The position numbers were made by a program, and so were the translations under genes. Shown piece after piece: positions 32,801 through 40,446 of a stretch of DNA of 64,000 bases. The stretch is taken from contig JAKFEW010000061.1 of assembly GCA_036675505.1 (NCBI GenBank), positions 62,001 to 126,000 of the forward strand. Direction: 5' to 3'. The notes beneath the pieces were generated by a model. That model searched no databases. It saw only the letters and a program-made list of their open reading frames with translations, and was not told the origin of the DNA. This DNA comes from JAKFEW01 sp036675505 (lineage in GTDB: Bacteria; Cyanobacteriota; Sericytochromatia; S15B-MN24; JAQBPE01). How positions within the stretch are numbered: the stretch's first letter is position 1; each line of letters starts with the position of its first letter.

Positions 32801-34829
32801 TCAGGTCCGCGGCGAGCCGCGCGGCGGGCAACGCCTTCGCGCTCTGGCGGCTGCGCAGGTAGTGGCGGGCCAACGCCGTGCGAGCGGCGACGTCGGCCGG
32901 TGGATCGTCGGTGAGCGAGGTCTCGAGGCGTGCGGCGGCGGCCGCATGCAGCCAGATCCGCCGGCCCTCGGCGATGCGCCCGTACACGGCGTCTTCGAGG
33001 CCGCCCGAGGCGAACTCGAGGTGCCCGCCGGCCGGCGCCGTCACCAGGATCTGGCGGGCGCGCAGCTCGTCGAGCGCGGCGAACATCGATTCCTCGTCCA
33101 GGCCCGAGAGCCCCGCGAGCGACGGCAGGTCCGCGCCGGACCCGAGGACGGCGGTCAGCTCGGCGAGCTGGCCGGCCGGGCCCGTGAGGGTGGCGAGGGG
33201 AGCCAGCACCATTTCGCGGAAGTCGGCACCGAGATCGGTGTTGGCGAAGTCAGCGGGCCAGATCCAGCGATCGCCCTCGCGGCGCATGGCTTCCGTGCGC
33301 AGCAGGTGCTCGACCACGCGCTGGACATGGCCCGGGTGGCCGCCGGTCCAGCGGAAGAGCGCGGCCGCGAAGGCTTCCGGCACGCGGCCCGCGCCCAACA
33401 TCGACGCGGCCAGGGCGCCGACCTCGGCCGCCTCGAGCGGGGGCAGCGCCTGGGCGGTGGGCGGCAGGTAGCCGGCGTCGCGGCCGAGGCCGACGATCAC
33501 GAAGGGCACGTTCTGGGCGTTGCGGCGGAGGTAGCCGAGCGTCTCGACGCTGGCCGCATCGGCGCGATGCCAGTCGTCGAGCGCGATCACGGCGCCCACG
33601 CGCGAGCCGGCCGCGCGCAGCAGGTGGGCGATCGCCGACTGGATCACGATGCGCTCCTCCTGCGGCTCGAGCGGCTGGGCCGCGCCTTCGCCGGCGCCGG
33701 CGATTTCGGGCAGCAGCAGGCCGAGGGCCGCGCGCTGCTCGGGGCTCGCGGCGGCGAGCGCCTCGCGCGAGGTGGGCAGGATCTGGCGCAGGATCCGCAC
33801 GAAGGGGCCGTAAGGCGCGCCGCGGTCGCCGCAGCCGCCGAGCAGGAAGGGCACCTCCTCGAGCTGGGCGAGCACGCGCAGCTCCTCGAGCAGGCGCGTC
33901 TTGCCGATGCCGTTGGCGCCGGTCAGCCAGATTTCGCGGCCGCGGGCCTCGCGGCGCAGCCCGCGCAGCGCGTCCTGGAAGGCGGACAGGTTCGTATGGC
34001 GGCCGACGAAGGCGCCGGCGAGCGGCAGGGAGCCCGCGTCGTCCTCGATCGCGAGGCCGAGGCTCGCGAGCGCTTCCGCGAGCGACTGTGGCCGCGCCAC
34101 GGGCTCGCGGGCCATCATCTTGGCGATCGCCTGCTCGAGCACCGGCGGCACACCGTCGTCGATCTCGCGCAGCGGCCGGGGCCTGCGCGTCAGGTGGGCA
34201 CGCAGCACGTCGAGCGGCGTGTCCCCCGCGAACGGCGGCGAGCCTGCGAGCAGGTGGTAGCACATCGCGCCGAGCGCGTAGATGTCCGCGCGCTGATCGA
34301 CCCGATCGCCGCGCACCACCTCGGGCGACATGTACGCGAGCGTGCCGCGCGGCGTGCTGGTCGCCTGGCCGGCCGCCATCAGGAAGCCGAGGTCCATCAG
34401 CTTCACGTCGCCCTCGGGGGTCACGCGGACGTTCTCGGGCTTGAGGTCGCCATGGACCAGGCCCTGGCGGTGCAGGTAGCCGAGCGCGCGCGCGAGCGGC
34501 GGCAGCAGCTCGAGCAGCCGCGCCGGCGCCACCGGGCCCGAAGCCGTGAGATCCTGGCCGGGCACGAGCTCCATGCTGATGTACGGCGCGCCGTCCTCCG
34601 CGATGCCGAAGTCGTGCACGGTGCAGAGGTTCGGGTGGTGCAGGCGCGACATGGCGCGGAATTCCTGCTTGAAGCGCAGGTGCGCGTCCTCGCCGCGGGC
34701 CCGCTCATGGAGCACCTTGAGCGCGACCTCGCGGCCGGCGGCGGCGTCGCGGGCGCGATAGACGACGCCGAGGCCGCCCTCGCCCAGCTTTTCCAGGATC
34801 TCGAACCGCTCGCCCGTCTCGACTCGCAT
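29886..34829 (-). CDS. Ser/Thr kinase - ATPase - TPR - GAF - GGDEF signalling protein
   Basis: A 1,647-residue chimera. Residues of about 8-265 form a Hanks-type kinase: GEGGLGVVYRARD (glycine loop), ALKVLHERA (lysine), LVHGDLKPEN (catalytic loop, HGD instead of HRD, catalytic Asp kept), DLG in place of DFG. Residues of about 285-600 are a PknB-linked AAA-type ATPase with P-loop GANGIGKTR. A long TPR-like helical region follows (to about 1180), then a GAF domain (about 1225-1400) and a C-terminal GGDEF with intact GGEEF and RxxD (RVCD) five residues upstream. The tail is Lys/Pro-rich. ATG 34829 has only a weak SD. It couples protein phosphorylation to cyclic-di-GMP synthesis. Confidence 0.87.
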   Translation of the reverse strand: MRVETGERFEILEKLGEGGLGVVYRARDAAAGREVALKVLHERARGEDAHLRFKQEFRAMSRLHHPNLCTVHDFGIAEDGAPYISMELVPGQDLTASGPVAPARLLELLPPLARALGYLHRQGLVHGDLKPENVRVTPEGDVKLMDLGFLMAAGQATSTPRGTLAYMSPEVVRGDRVDQRADIYALGAMCYHLLAGSPPFAGDTPLDVLRAHLTRRPRPLREIDDGVPPVLEQAIAKMMAREPVARPQSLAEALASLGLAIEDDAGSLPLAGAFVGRHTNLSAFQDALRGLRREARGREIWLTGANGIGKTRLLEELRVLAQLEEVPFLLGGCGDRGAPYGPFVRILRQILPTSREALAAASPEQRAALGLLLPEIAGAGEGAAQPLEPQEERIVIQSAIAHLLRAAGSRVGAVIALDDWHRADAASVETLGYLRRNAQNVPFVIVGLGRDAGYLPPTAQALPPLEAAEVGALAASMLGAGRVPEAFAAALFRWTGGHPGHVQRVVEHLLRTEAMRREGDRWIWPADFANTDLGADFREMVLAPLATLTGPAGQLAELTAVLGSGADLPSLAGLSGLDEESMFAALDELRARQILVTAPAGGHLEFASGGLEDAVYGRIAEGRRIWLHAAAAARLETSLTDDPPADVAARTALARHYLRSRQSAKALPAARLAADLNLAVFAIDAARALLRDALALVADMADQHEAARLQLMIRLAQLERWRGDFEAMEACLDEALPVAERVGDPGPLASLLVLQSAAFNQRMTPASLARSIEVLERAAGLDYGGDAFVQARGRFFLGQAHFFLGQTTTARAAFEAAATHAEASGLPFWRAKNLAFLGYLEATGDKQSREAGLARMAEATLIQASLGDRAGQGFTAALASDAQLTLLRLPDAEAATTAQIAVSEELGVREDHITGLANLATVHALAGRYRKAIEVCERALVLATQYGHPVGLLARAVSGYALAGAGDLRRAEAALTAAEAAGRGEGGYMFSHAVPFLLEGWLRLGRPDEARRVADEARYLFRAHPNQGLQAQTIALLAEARLDLGDRAGATAASEEAWREARECDLALPKLLALRARARVALASGRNDEARQAAEQVQALAERAGACALAAEASGLCGEAALTGAGSDASSRFRAMQAYADREGVPFLRALALHGQANADTDAERNEAMLLEAQQIIRSLAEGLEPLARQAFLGSPTCARVLADRLMPVEPLSIEGGQLVFDRIKSVSQDLLGFANQYGALFREWVASNRQLEMLNALARRINQSLELDDVLPQVVALTLELTKAERALVLLAENGDPARLKSRAGLDDQGRELVDARVSTSICRNVLTSGHPVAVLDATLSEELQNQASVAELDLRTLMCVPLTARGQTLGVLYVDSRAVVATFTRKDLELLTAIASHASVAIGNAMIFAESQQRSEELSKALDMYREAMRQANTDQLTGLNNRRCFEEMSARELDATRRYQRHLSVVLVDVDHFKSFNDTYGHGVGDEVLRAVAGVLARAARVCDVPARLGGEEFVVLCPETTPEGATVLAERIRKNVAALELTDAQGQPVRQLTVSLGIAAFAPDDPGIQGALERADQALYFCKRSGRNQHRIWSADLAALAEPAAAAPGGDEGLLEVVVPAATPEPAPKSRRKVAKKGEKSGS

Positions 34830-34910
34830 GGTCACTTTCTCTCGCCGCCGGCAGCCTGGCCGGCATTCCCTTGTACCCTCCTGGTCCGCCCGCGATCCAC
34901 CCATGCCCAC

Positions 34911-34939
34911 GCCCCCGTCCGGGTAGGGAGGACGGGGGC
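34911..34939. terminator. Hairpin between the YHYH and kinase genes
   Basis: GCCCCCGTCC and GGACGGGGGC (10 bp) with a 9-base loop, downstream of the YHYH lipoprotein gene on the minus strand. No T-run, so a moderate terminator candidate. Confidence 0.5.
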
Positions 34940-34981
34940 GCGGGATGGTCGGGGATGGGTATGCGAGGGGGGCGGAAAGCT

Positions 34982-36283
34982 CTACATGGGGCCCGTGGGC
35001 GCTCCCGGCGGCTTGGGGCAGTAGCTCGGCGGCGGGGAGCTGCCGGGCGGCGGCGGCGCCGGCGTCTGGCCGGGCGGCGGGGGCGTGGGGCAACCGCTGG
35101 GTGGCGGCGGCATCAAGCCGCCGGGCAGCGGTGCGCCGCTGGGCGGCGGCGACATGCCGCCAGGCGGGGGCGAGCCGCCGCCGGGGGGCGGAGACATGGT
35201 GCCGCCGCCCGGTAGTTGGCCACCGCTCTGGGCGCCGGCGCTGCGGTCGACCACGACCGTGCCGGCCTTGCCATAGAAGCCCGTGCCGTTGATGTACGGG
35301 GCGTCGGCGGTGACGTGGTAGTGATAGGTGCCGTCCGGGAAGTCCGCGGTGGCGTGGCTGTGGCCGTGGTACGCGTCGAGGTCGGCGCTCTTGAGCTCCT
35401 TGCCGGCCTCCAGCGGGCCGTACACGGGGAAGCCGTCGAGCAGGAAGCCCAACAGGGCCTCGCGGCCGTACTTGGCGGTCAGGTATTCGGGCTCGACGTG
35501 GTAATGGTACTCGCCCGAGGGGTCCGGGTGCCCGCGGTACTGGTCGAACGAGACGATCTCGTGGGAAATCAGGTCGCCCCCGCCGGCATATTGGTTGTAA
35601 AACGGAATGCCATTGAGCGCGATGCCCATCGGACCCATCGGGGTGGTGGCGTGGGCCGCGTCCACGGCCGGGGTCAGCGGGATGCGGTAGGTGACGCCCA
35701 CGGCATAGATGCTGCCAGGCGACTTGTTGAATTGCTCGTCGCCGTTGAAGGCCTCGGTCTTATCGCTCCAGGTCGTCCCGTCGAAGTACGGCGAGCCATG
35801 ATCGGGCAGGCCGCTCGTGGTGATCACGACGAAGCCGTTCTCGACGGCGATCGCGTTGACGCCGTAGATGCGCTTGTAGATTTCCGGCACGTCCGCCGCG
35901 ATCGTCGGCGCCACCGGCTGGGCGGGGGTGCTCGCGCCGGGCGTGGTCGGGGCGACCACCACGGGCATGTGGCTGTGGCCGGGCGCGGTGGGCCCGGGCC
36001 AGGCCAGGCCGGGTTGGGCGCCCGGCGCCGCTGAGCTTGCCGGCTTCACGTTGTTGGGAAACACGAGCGTCCCGCCGACGGGCTGCTGGTTACCCGCCTG
36101 GCCGGCCTGCTGGCCTGCGGGCGTTTGGCCGCCAGGCTTGCCGCCCGGTGCGGCGGAGCCCTGGGGCGAGGTCTTGTCCAGGCCTGGAGCAGCGAGCGAC
36201 AGGCCGTTCAAGGCGCAGGCCGACGTGGTCATGGCGACCAGCGCGGCGAGCGCCAGCGAACGGTAAGCGGGACGGGGGGGCAT
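34982..36283 (-). CDS. YHYH-domain lipoprotein with proline-rich tail
   Basis: A 433-residue lipoprotein. The signal ALAALVAMTTSAC ends in a lipobox, followed by a Gly/Pro/Ala linker (to about residue 120). The YHYH domain (about 130-345) is recognisable from GIALNGIPFYN, GEYHYHVEP, LLGFLLDGFPVYGP and GTYHYHVT. The last 85 residues are almost pure Pro/Gly/Ser blocks (PPPGGGSPPPGG...). YHYH proteins are secreted, often calcium- or redox-linked and of uncertain function. AGGAGG 6 bases before the ATG is a strong SD. It is divergent from the OmpR-type regulator, 186 bases apart. Confidence 0.85.
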   Translation of the reverse strand: MPPRPAYRSLALAALVAMTTSACALNGLSLAAPGLDKTSPQGSAAPGGKPGGQTPAGQQAGQAGNQQPVGGTLVFPNNVKPASSAAPGAQPGLAWPGPTAPGHSHMPVVVAPTTPGASTPAQPVAPTIAADVPEIYKRIYGVNAIAVENGFVVITTSGLPDHGSPYFDGTTWSDKTEAFNGDEQFNKSPGSIYAVGVTYRIPLTPAVDAAHATTPMGPMGIALNGIPFYNQYAGGGDLISHEIVSFDQYRGHPDPSGEYHYHVEPEYLTAKYGREALLGFLLDGFPVYGPLEAGKELKSADLDAYHGHSHATADFPDGTYHYHVTADAPYINGTGFYGKAGTVVVDRSAGAQSGGQLPGGGTMSPPPGGGSPPPGGMSPPPSGAPLPGGLMPPPPSGCPTPPPPGQTPAPPPPGSSPPPSYCPKPPGAPTGPM

Positions 36284-36367
36284 CGAGTTCCTCCTGCGGG
36301 TCGTGTACGAGCCTGGCCGTTGGGTTCGAGCTTCAGGCTACCGCACCCACCCTTCGGGCAAGCGTCC

Positions 36368-36457
36368 TCAAGGTTAAATCAAGGTTATGCTGCGCGGGAA
36401 CGCCTGATACTGGGCTGTTCGGCGGCAGGGAGACAAATTGATACGAACTTGATACGA
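36368..36457 (+). promoter_or_regulatory. Two pairs of 11-bp-spaced direct repeats before the response regulator
   Basis: TCAAGGTTA at 36368-36376 and again at 36379-36387 (11-base step), and TTGATACGA at 36438-36446 and 36449-36457 (again 11). Tandem half-sites one helical turn apart are typical of OmpR/PhoB-family binding sites, so the adjacent regulator may control itself and the divergent YHYH gene. Confidence 0.55.
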
Positions 36458-36469
36458 TAGCCATCGACC

Positions 36470-37138
36470 ATGCGCAAGCTCCTCCTCATCGATGACGACC
36501 AGACGATGGCCTCGCTGCTGACCAGCCTGCTCACGCAGCATGGCTTCGAGACCGTATGGGCCTCCACGCCGTCGGAGGCGGCCAGACGGCTCGACAGCGC
36601 CGTCGCGCTGATCCTGCTCGATATCGGGCTGCCCGAGGAAGACGGCTTCGCCGTGCTGCGGCGGCTGCGCGATCGCGGCGAGCGGCGGCCGATCATCATG
36701 TTGACGGCCCGCACCGAGGACCAGGACTGCATCCGGGCGCTGAACCTCGGGGCCGACGACTACGTGACCAAGCCCTTCAACTACCTGGCGCTCGTGGCGC
36801 GTATCGAGTCGGCGCTGCGCCGCGCCGCCTGGACCGCCCCGACGGCCCCGCCCGGCGACGGCCTCGACCGCGACCAGCGGGTCCTGCGCCTCGGTGGTCG
36901 CATCGTGCCGCTCACCGTCATGGAGTACCGCCTGCTCGAGGTCATGACCGCGCGGCCCGGCCGGGCCTTCGAGCGCGGCGAGCTCTGGCAGCTGATCGAC
37001 GAAGCCGGCGAGGCCGACAGCTTCGACCGCGCGATCGATCTGCACGTCGCCCGGCTGCGCTCGAAGGTCGAGGCCAACCCGAAGGAGCCGCGCCACCTGC
37101 TGACCGTGCGCGGCGTGGGCTACCGCTTCGAGTGGTGA
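36470..37138 (+). CDS. OmpR-family response regulator, no adjacent kinase
   Basis: A 222-residue two-domain regulator. The receiver domain has the acidic pair (DDD at 8-10), D51 (LLDIGLP) for phosphorylation and K101 (YVTKPF). The C-terminal winged helix shows LTVMEYRLLEVM, RAIDLHVARLRSKVEAN and TVRGVGYRFEW, the OmpR transactivation loop and wing. No histidine kinase gene lies beside it, so the partner is elsewhere. There is no clear SD. The next gene starts inside its stop (GTGA), so it shares an mRNA with the pyroglutamyl-peptidase-like protein. Confidence 0.9.
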   Translation: MRKLLLIDDDQTMASLLTSLLTQHGFETVWASTPSEAARRLDSAVALILLDIGLPEEDGFAVLRRLRDRGERRPIIMLTARTEDQDCIRALNLGADDYVTKPFNYLALVARIESALRRAAWTAPTAPPGDGLDRDQRVLRLGGRIVPLTVMEYRLLEVMTARPGRAFERGELWQLIDEAGEADSFDRAIDLHVARLRSKVEANPKEPRHLLTVRGVGYRFEW

Positions 37139-37914
37139 ACTTGGAGCGCGACGTCGCGGCCCGCCTGGCCGCCTACCGCGCGGCCTACGCCTTCGACGCG
37201 CCCCTCGCGGCGTGCGACGCCGGCGTGCGGGCCGCGGATGCCCACGTGGCGGCCCACGACCCGCTGCGGGGACAGGTCGTCCACCGCGCCTGGCCGGACG
37301 CGGTCGCCGACGTCGCGCTGGGCGTGGACCCGGGCACGTACTTCTGCGGCGGGTTGGCGCTCGCGCTGGCCGGGCGCGCCGACGCACGCGCGGGCTTCAT
37401 CCACGTGCCGCCCGACGCCGCCTTGCCCCGGCCGGCCTTGCTCGACCTGATCGGCGAGGTGGTCGCGGGCGTGCTCAGGGCCCTCGCCAGCAACCGCCCC
37501 TGGCAGCGCGCGCTGATCACCGGCTTCGGGCCGTTTCCCGGCGTGACGGACAACCCCACCGCCGCCTGGGTGGCGGATCCGGTGCGGGTCGCGGCAGCCA
37601 GCGGTGGCCGGGCCCACGCGGTGGTGCTCGGCCTCGCGGCCGAGGACGGCGCGATGCACGGGGCGATGGCGCCGGTGCTGGCGCAGCTCGCGGCCGCCCT
37701 CGCGGCTGCGGGCTCACCCGACGTGGTGATCGGCCTCGGCGTCGACAGCCGCCAGGCGCTCGCCAGGCCGCGCTTCACGATCGAGACGCAGAGCCGCGGG
37801 ATGTGCGAGCGGATCGACGGCGCCGACATGGCGCCTCAGCCGACCGCCCGGCTACTGGACGACCTCGCGCTGGCGGTCCTACGGACGGGCGCTTTCCGTG
37901 CGATCGGGAACTAA
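37135..37914 (+). CDS. Pyroglutamyl-peptidase-like protein, apparently circularly permuted
   Basis: A 259-residue protein. From about residue 117 it starts like the N-terminus of pyrrolidone-carboxylate peptidases: RALITGFGPFPGVTDNPT, then PDVVIGLGVDSRQ and a C-terminal QPTARLLDDLALAVLRTGAFRAIGN. Residues of about 58-116 match the C-terminal third of the same family instead: DPGTYFCGGL (catalytic Cys region, C71), ARAGFIHVP (His, H90) and a closing helix. The usual order is thus swapped. The catalytic Glu of the PERVAIN motif is not obvious (RPRFTIET). Residues 1-57 are unassigned. GTG start overlaps the regulator stop; the stop overlaps the convergent LysM gene by 4 bases. Confidence 0.7.
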   Translation: MNLERDVAARLAAYRAAYAFDAPLAACDAGVRAADAHVAAHDPLRGQVVHRAWPDAVADVALGVDPGTYFCGGLALALAGRADARAGFIHVPPDAALPRPALLDLIGEVVAGVLRALASNRPWQRALITGFGPFPGVTDNPTAAWVADPVRVAAASGGRAHAVVLGLAAEDGAMHGAMAPVLAQLAAALAAAGSPDVVIGLGVDSRQALARPRFTIETQSRGMCERIDGADMAPQPTARLLDDLALAVLRTGAFRAIGN

Positions 37915-40427
37915 TCCGCCGTGTGGCGCGGCGAGCCGCCGCCCGCGAACTGCGGGCCGTCCGCCGGCGGTGCGGCGGAGGCCTGGAGGTCCGCCCACGA
38001 CTCCGATACGCCGGAGGCGACGTAGACCGGCAGGACCAGGCGCTGGCCCGGGAAGATCAGCCAGGGGTTCTTGATCAGGTGCCGGTTCGCGGCGAAGACC
38101 TGCGGCCACTTGCGCATGTCGCCGAGGTGCTCGCGGGCGATCGTCGAGAGGCAGTCGCCGGCCTGGACCACGTAGGTCTTGGCGCCGGCTGCCGCGAGGC
38201 CCGTCGAGGTGCGCGGGATCTTGAGCGCGACGCCGATCTGCAGCCAGCGCGGATTGGTGAGCTGGTCGCGGTTGGCGAGGTACAGCACGGGCCAGAGCGA
38301 CGCGCTGCCGAGCTCGCGCTGGGCGATCGTCGAAAGCATGTCGCCGGCCTTCACCTCGTAGCGCATGTGGGCGCGGCTGGCCGTCAGGTGCTCACGGACG
38401 CGGGCCAGCGGGCTCGCCTCGGCGGGCGCGGGGGCATTGGCGACCTGGTGCGGCGCGGGCTTGCCCGCGAAGCGCGGCCGGACCGGCAGGTTGATCGTCG
38501 CGAAGCGACGCGCGCCTTCCGCGGGCGGCAACAGCTGGGGGGCCTCGACGGGCGTCTGAGGTGCGTGCTCCAGATGGGCGGGCGGCCTGGGCGCGACCGG
38601 CAGGAACGCGAGATCCGTCGACGAAGCCCGGGGCGGCGCGACGTGCTTGACCGGCGCGGCGCCGTGGAGGTCCGCGGTGGGGGCCGGCGCGTGGTAACCC
38701 GGGTGGACCGGGGGCGCCGCGACATGCGCGGGCGCGGGCTTCGGCGCCATCGCGACGCGTTGGACGGGCGCCGGCTTGGGCGCCACGGGCAGGTGGAGGG
38801 CCACCGGCTGTGGCGCCGCTTCGTGGTGCTCGGGCGCTGCGTCCGAGGCGGCGACGTGGTGGACGGGCGCAACCTTGGGGACGCTCGCGTGGTGGACGGG
38901 CGCCGGCTTGGGAACGCTCGCGTGGTGATCGGATGCGGGCACTGGCGCCGGCGCGAGATGCACCGAGCGCCCGTGCGGCTCGAGCGCCTCGGGGTCGACC
39001 GGGAAGGCCGGCTCCGCGCCTGGCGCCTCGGCGGCCGAGCGGCCGATCAGGAAGGGCAGGCCCTCGCCCTTCGGCATGGGCTCCGCGATGTGCGCGCCGG
39101 CCTCGACCGGCGTGGCCGGCGCCATGGCCGTCTCGGTGGCGGCCTCGACGGGCGCCTCGGGGGCCGGCGGGATCGGGCCTGCGACCTGCTCCGTCGGCAC
39201 CGGCGGGATCCAGGCGAGCTGGTCGGACGTGATGCCGAGCGGCGATTCGGCCTCGGCCGGCGCGCCGGGCAGGGCATCGCGCATGACCACGCGGATGGCG
39301 CGGGGGGCCTTGGCGTCGGCGGAGGCCACCTTCGCGACGTTCTTGTCGGCACGGTCGCGCGGCGCTTCCCAGGCCACGGCGACGGACCGCGCGGCCTTGG
39401 CGTCGGCCTTCGCGATCTTCACGACCCGCTTGGGCGCCCGCGCGGCGCGCGCCATCGGCGGCAGCGGGGCCGCCGCGGGCGCCGAGGAGGTCGGCGCCGA
39501 GGCGATCTTGGGGGCCGCCGCGGGCGTGGGCGCTTCGACCTTGGCGATCAAAGGCGCCGGCGGCGCGATCTTCGCGACGGCGCTGGCGGGTGGTGCCACC
39601 TTGGCGACGGCGGGCGTCGGCGGAGCGACCTTGGCGACCGCCGGCGTGGGCGGAGCGACCTCGGCGCGCGGCGCCGCCGCCAGCGTCGGCGGCTCGGCAA
39701 TCGGCCTGGTGCGCGTATGCTCCAGCGCGATCGCCATCAGGCGCTCGGCCGGGTCGTCCGCGGCGCTCGCGCCACCGGTGGTGGTGCGGCTCGAAGCGGA
39801 CGAAACACCGCGGGACGGCGCCTGCGGGCCTCTGGCGATCGGCGTGTTGTCGGCGAACTTGCGCATGGTGATCATGCTGCGCGCGGCCAGCTTCTCGCCC
39901 TCGACGAGCACGATCGGGTAGCCCTCGCGCTCGAGGCTGAGCACGGTCTCCTTGGCGTACGGCGCCGGCACCATCGCCTTGCCGCCGCCGTCCGTGACCG
40001 CCACGACCTCTTCGGCGACGGTCTTGACCTTCACGCCCGCCAGCGGCTTGCCGGTGCCCGTATCGATCACGCGCAGCACGATGCCCGGCAGCGAGGCCTC
40101 GCGCACCACGGCCGCGGGGGCCAACTCCTGGGCGACGGCAGGGGCCATGACCAGCGACGGCCCGGTGACCACGAAGGCCATCACCGCGGCCACGCGCGCC
40201 GCGGCTCGCCGGCGGCGCGAGCGGGGCGGCAACCGCCGGAGCTTCACGGCCCGCTCGACGCGCAGGCGCGCGAGGTCGATGCGCGCGTCGTCGCCGAGCT
40301 CGCCCAGGCGACGCAGCACGATTGGCGCCGTGCCCGGGCGATCGCCCAGGAAACGCGCCAGGTACGCGATCTCGCCTTGCAGCGAATCGTCGGTCGGCGG
40401 GAACTCGGGACGGTCGGGCGTGCTCAT
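37911..40427 (-). CDS. LysM-domain envelope protein with long low-complexity linker
   Basis: An 838-residue protein. Residues of about 1-75 are a basic, helical cytoplasmic segment, followed by one membrane segment (VAAVMAFVVTGPSLVMAPAVA), a small beta domain (LPGIVLRVIDTGTGKPLAGVKV), then about 500 residues of Ala/Pro/Lys- and His-rich low complexity with recurring units such as AVAKVAPPTP and PVHHASVPK. The C-terminus has two LysM modules: YEVKAGDMLSTIAQRELG...KIP (about 690-740) and YVVQAGDCLSTIAREHLG...VLP (about 752-800), which bind peptidoglycan. It starts 19 bases after the HlyD stop, so it is probably the last gene of the secretion operon. Confidence 0.82.
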   Translation of the reverse strand: MSTPDRPEFPPTDDSLQGEIAYLARFLGDRPGTAPIVLRRLGELGDDARIDLARLRVERAVKLRRLPPRSRRRRAAARVAAVMAFVVTGPSLVMAPAVAQELAPAAVVREASLPGIVLRVIDTGTGKPLAGVKVKTVAEEVVAVTDGGGKAMVPAPYAKETVLSLEREGYPIVLVEGEKLAARSMITMRKFADNTPIARGPQAPSRGVSSASSRTTTGGASAADDPAERLMAIALEHTRTRPIAEPPTLAAAPRAEVAPPTPAVAKVAPPTPAVAKVAPPASAVAKIAPPAPLIAKVEAPTPAAAPKIASAPTSSAPAAAPLPPMARAARAPKRVVKIAKADAKAARSVAVAWEAPRDRADKNVAKVASADAKAPRAIRVVMRDALPGAPAEAESPLGITSDQLAWIPPVPTEQVAGPIPPAPEAPVEAATETAMAPATPVEAGAHIAEPMPKGEGLPFLIGRSAAEAPGAEPAFPVDPEALEPHGRSVHLAPAPVPASDHHASVPKPAPVHHASVPKVAPVHHVAASDAAPEHHEAAPQPVALHLPVAPKPAPVQRVAMAPKPAPAHVAAPPVHPGYHAPAPTADLHGAAPVKHVAPPRASSTDLAFLPVAPRPPAHLEHAPQTPVEAPQLLPPAEGARRFATINLPVRPRFAGKPAPHQVANAPAPAEASPLARVREHLTASRAHMRYEVKAGDMLSTIAQRELGSASLWPVLYLANRDQLTNPRWLQIGVALKIPRTSTGLAAAGAKTYVVQAGDCLSTIAREHLGDMRKWPQVFAANRHLIKNPWLIFPGQRLVLPVYVASGVSESWADLQASAAPPADGPQFAGGGSPRHTAD

Positions 40428-40446
40428 GGGCGGGGTCCTGGAGCGA

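Noticed and set aside
29805..35024. A 1,739-codon open frame on the plus strand opposite the kinase/GGDEF gene
   Set aside because: High GC keeps antisense frames open; the composition is low-complexity Arg/Gly/Glu with no domain, signal or SD, whereas the minus strand encodes a clear multi-domain protein.
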